A stretch of 64,000 bases of DNA from Chryseobacterium antibioticum (GTDB lineage: Bacteria; Bacteroidota; Bacteroidia; Flavobacteriales; Weeksellaceae), in NCBI RefSeq assembly GCF_012927325.1, contig NZ_JABBGI010000017.1, forward strand, positions 1 through 64,000, given 5' to 3'. Shown here one piece after another: positions 62,207 to 64,000 of the stretch. Position 1 is the first letter of the stretch. Each line of letters begins with the position of its first letter. The position numbers and the translations under genes are program-made. The notes beneath the pieces were generated by a model. That model had not been told where the DNA came from, ran no database searches, and was given only the letters and a program-made list of their open reading frames with translations.

Positions 62207-62245
62207 AAAGGGCAAATTCGCTTCTGCCAATTTGCCCTTTCTTAT
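62207..62245. terminator. Bidirectional terminator between nnr and lgt
   Basis: AAAGGGCAAATT and AATTTGCCCTTT form a perfect 12-bp stem with a 10-nt loop and flanking A and T runs. Confidence 0.85.
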
Positions 62246-62257
62246 TTTTGATTTCCG

Positions 62258-63526
62258 TTATTCCGGTTTTTCGTTTTCCGCCGGAGTAATCTTGAACTTT
62301 TTAGAAATAATCATGATCACCACTCCTGCGATCATAAACGGAATGGAAAGTACCTGTCCGGTATTCAGTCCTCCGATCTGGATGAACTCGTCGCCCTGAG
62401 GTTCCTTCAGGAATTCTACAAAGAATCTCACAGCCCAAAGGATGATAAAGAACAGTCCGAATAGCCATCCTTGCTGATATTTCTTGTTTGTTTTTCTGTA
62501 TAATGTCCATAACAATATAAACAGCAGGAAATATCCGGCAGCTTCAAGAAGTTGACCAGGATAACGGGGAACTGTAGGGCCATATTCGCTGCTTTGCTGT
62601 GGGAAAAGAATGGCAAGGGGGGAATTAGGATCAACAGCTTTTCCTACGATCTCTGAATTGAAAAAATTACCAATTCTTACAAATGCACCTCCCAAAGCAA
62701 CCACAATTCCAATTCTGTCATATACCCAGAAAGGATTTTTCTTAATAATCTTAAATGAATAATATAAAGTAGTGAAAATAAGGGCTATCGTTGCTCCATG
62801 ACTTGCCAGTCCGGAAAATCCGGTGAATTTAAAGCCATTTTTAGTGCTTATCGGTAAAAATACGCTCCAGAAATCCTCCTTAAACAGCTCTGGCTGATAG
62901 AAAATAACATGACCTAATCTTGCTCCTAAAATAGTTCCGATCAGCGTCCATGTGAAAAGTGGCTCCAGATATTTCTGATTGACATTATCGATTTTGAAAA
63001 TCCTTAACATTAAAACATAACCGAAACCGAAAGCAAAAACAAACATTAAACTGTAGAAGTGCAGTGTTACAGGTCCTAGCTGAATCCCTTTTGAAGGATC
63101 CCAGATTTTGAAAGGTGTTTCCAAAGCAACACTGTCAGACTCCGTGATAGGTTTTGCCGACTTTACTGCATATTTGAAAGCCGTGATATTGTCCTCCGTC
63201 ACCGGACTGTCAATCAGTTTAAAGTTCTTATCGAAAAACTGGTATTTGAAAGTCTTGTATTTCGTTATAATTGAAGTGCTTGAATCAAAGTGAGAAGGTT
63301 CAAAATTAGAGTCGTTTAGGATGACCAAAACATTGTTGTCTGTAGCCTTGTCCGGAAAACTACTAAGACTAATTAGCTCTGTGGTAGAATAAATCTTTAC
63401 CGGAAGATCGGCTCCGTTTACTTTCAGAGTTCCGTCAGATAAACCTCCTAGATATTCCTGGGAAAATGCGAACTGGGTGATCAATGCAAATACCACGAGG
63501 TAGATTCTGAAAAATAAGTTACTCAT
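62258..63526 (-). CDS. lgt: Prolipoprotein diacylglyceryl transferase with N-terminal extra domain
   Basis: 422 aa, clearly longer than usual (about 270-290). Lgt attaches diacylglycerol to the lipobox cysteine of preprolipoproteins in the inner membrane. The Lgt core starts near residue 137 (PFKIWDPSKGIQLGPVTLHFY) and contains GTILGARLGHVIFYQ (conserved Arg), GFSGLASHGA (His), and RIGNFFNSEIVGK. Before it are a signal peptide (about 1-22, ending AFSQ) and about 115 residues of unknown hydrophilic sequence (LGGLSDGTLKVNGADLPVKI). The extra part is probably outside the cytoplasm. It follows yidD by 21 bp. Confidence 0.93.
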   Translation of the reverse strand: MSNLFFRIYLVVFALITQFAFSQEYLGGLSDGTLKVNGADLPVKIYSTTELISLSSFPDKATDNNVLVILNDSNFEPSHFDSSTSIITKYKTFKYQFFDKNFKLIDSPVTEDNITAFKYAVKSAKPITESDSVALETPFKIWDPSKGIQLGPVTLHFYSLMFVFAFGFGYVLMLRIFKIDNVNQKYLEPLFTWTLIGTILGARLGHVIFYQPELFKEDFWSVFLPISTKNGFKFTGFSGLASHGATIALIFTTLYYSFKIIKKNPFWVYDRIGIVVALGGAFVRIGNFFNSEIVGKAVDPNSPLAILFPQQSSEYGPTVPRYPGQLLEAAGYFLLFILLWTLYRKTNKKYQQGWLFGLFFIILWAVRFFVEFLKEPQGDEFIQIGGLNTGQVLSIPFMIAGVVIMIISKKFKITPAENEKPE

Positions 63527-63547
63527 TTCTATTGATTTAATAGTTTG

Positions 63548-63799
63548 TTACTGATTTAATTTTTTCGGAGGAACAGGATCATAGCCGCTGCCTCCCCATG
63601 GATGACATTTTGAAATTCTTTTTATCCCCATCCATAGTCCTTTGAAAATACCATGTACCTGAAGCGCTTCCACCATATAGTGAGAGCAGGTAGGTTCGTA
63701 ACGGCAGTTTTTGGGAAGTAGGGGCGAAATAAACCATTGGTAAAATTTTATCAAAATTACCAAAGGAAAACTAACGATTTTATTGAATGTAAGTTTCAA
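63548..63799 (-). CDS. yidD: Membrane protein insertion efficiency factor YidD
   Basis: 83 aa from a TTG codon at 63799. YidD helps insert membrane proteins together with Yid[37 protein letters not shown] and [10 protein letters not shown] are the family hallmarks, with Cys residues of [10 protein letters not shown]. The frame is open upstream to 63886 ([11 protein letters not shown]...), but that part covers the -7 box at 63807-63814 and is not conserved; the TTG gives the usual length. Operon with lgt. Confidence 0.88.
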   Translation of the reverse strand: MKLTFNKIVSFPLVILIKFYQWFISPLLPKNCRYEPTCSHYMVEALQVHGIFKGLWMGIKRISKCHPWGGSGYDPVPPKKLNQ

Positions 63800-63806
63800 A
63801 ACAATG

Positions 63807-63814
63807 CAAAAATA
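63807..63814 (-). promoter_or_regulatory. Putative -7 box of yidD-lgt, next to the TTG start
   Basis: TATTTTTG on the minus strand ends 7 nt before the TTG start codon. It supports the short yidD start and suggests a nearly leaderless mRNA. Confidence 0.4.
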
Positions 63815-63837
63815 GGGTAAAAAAATTAAAATTAGTT

Positions 63838-63845
63838 TAATTTTG
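63838..63845 (+). promoter_or_regulatory. Putative -7 box of rarA
   Basis: TAATTTTG, 57 nt before the TTG start at 63903. The -33 element is not clear. Confidence 0.3.
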
Positions 63846-63902
63846 TTAGAAGTTTCGGGGATCCAAAACCTGAATCTGTTTATCAAAAAAAATTAAATTA
63901 TC

Positions 63903-64000
63903 TTGAGCCAAAATATACCATTAGCCGAAAAATTGAGACCCAAAACCCTGGAAGAAGTTCTTGGGCAGGAACATCTTACCGGCGAAAAAGGCACGATCAG
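63903..64000 (+). CDS. rarA: Replication-associated recombination protein RarA (5' end only)
   Basis: Partial, runs off the window. From the TTG at 63903 it reads SQNIPLAEKLRPKTLEEVLG then QEHLTGEKGTI, the typical N-terminus of the RarA/MgsA AAA+ ATPase (PLAxRxRPxTLxExxGQxHL), which acts at stalled replication forks. A stop codon lies in frame at 63894-63896, so TTG is the only start available. The Walker motifs lie beyond the window end. Confidence 0.82.
   Translation, partial: MSQNIPLAEKLRPKTLEEVLGQEHLTGEKGTI

Noticed and set aside
63800-63886. Longer yidD start (MINRFRF...)
   Set aside because: It includes a good -7 promoter box and is not conserved; the TTG at 63799 gives the normal family length.

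Overview
The window is a chromosomal segment of a member of the Flavobacteriales, most likely Chryseobacterium or a close relative (family Weeksellaceae). The evidence is low-GC DNA, start sites without strong Shine-Dalgarno sequences, and repeated promoters of the Bacteroidota type (TTG, about 19 nt, TAnnTTTG). Gene content agrees: a preproprotein that matches the protein-glutaminase of Chryseobacterium proteolyticum in layout and catalytic residues, the type IX secretion gene porT, an SDR-type threonine dehydrogenase and a TonB-dependent receptor. Most genes are housekeeping genes in short operons separated by clear hairpin terminators. No tRNA, rRNA, CRISPR array or prophage was seen.

Positions 1-8600: a REP-like double hairpin, a secreted deformylase-like protein with an altered metal ligand, a frameshifted YdcF-type gene, a NERD nuclease-like protein, an organic-peroxide operon (nitroreductase, ohrR, ohr) with an operator placed inside its promoter, an SDR, a small lipoprotein, the protein-glutaminase, a class C serine hydrolase and lipB.

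Positions 8600-16900: a complete tryptophan operon on the minus strand (trpE-G-D-C-F-[REP transposase]-[unknown]-B-A). It is preceded by an attenuator with a 22-residue leader peptide carrying three consecutive Trp codons. A REP-associated tyrosine transposase sits between trpF and trpB, and one of its flanking repeats forms the end of the trpF reading frame.

Positions 17000-33000: lipoprotein plus cytochrome c, rlmF, lysS, a ClbS-like protein, cydAB, gyrB, two DUF3857/transglutaminase-like proteins in tandem (the second split by a frameshift in an A8 tract), a DUF3298-type lipoprotein and a lipid kinase. Positions 32700-43700: dctA, ggt, a TonB receptor, threonine dehydrogenase, a degenerate deacetylase-fold protein, a phosphoesterase and a FabH-like enzyme.

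Positions 43700-48500: an unknown membrane-anchored protein with ubiE/menG and porT, then a coiled-coil protein, zapA, a strong 6S RNA candidate and rny. The zapA-6S order is the one known from proteobacteria. Positions 48500-56100: an MFS transporter, two tandem Cys-rich double-glycine-leader peptides with identical cysteine spacing, YeiH with a LysR regulator, a ClC channel, a thioesterase, an ArsC-like protein, a secreted Cys-rich protein and a third leader peptide. Positions 56000-64000: gcvT, idi, a HAD protein, serA, mscL, nnr, lgt with an extra N-terminal extracytoplasmic domain, yidD and the start of rarA.

The most interesting points are the orphan GG-leader peptides, the REP transposase in the trp operon, the trp attenuator, the 6S RNA candidate, the enlarged Lgt, the deformylase-like protein with a Cys-to-Asp change, and several promoter boxes only a few bases from start codons. 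All functional statements rest on reading motifs and family knowledge; no database search was run.
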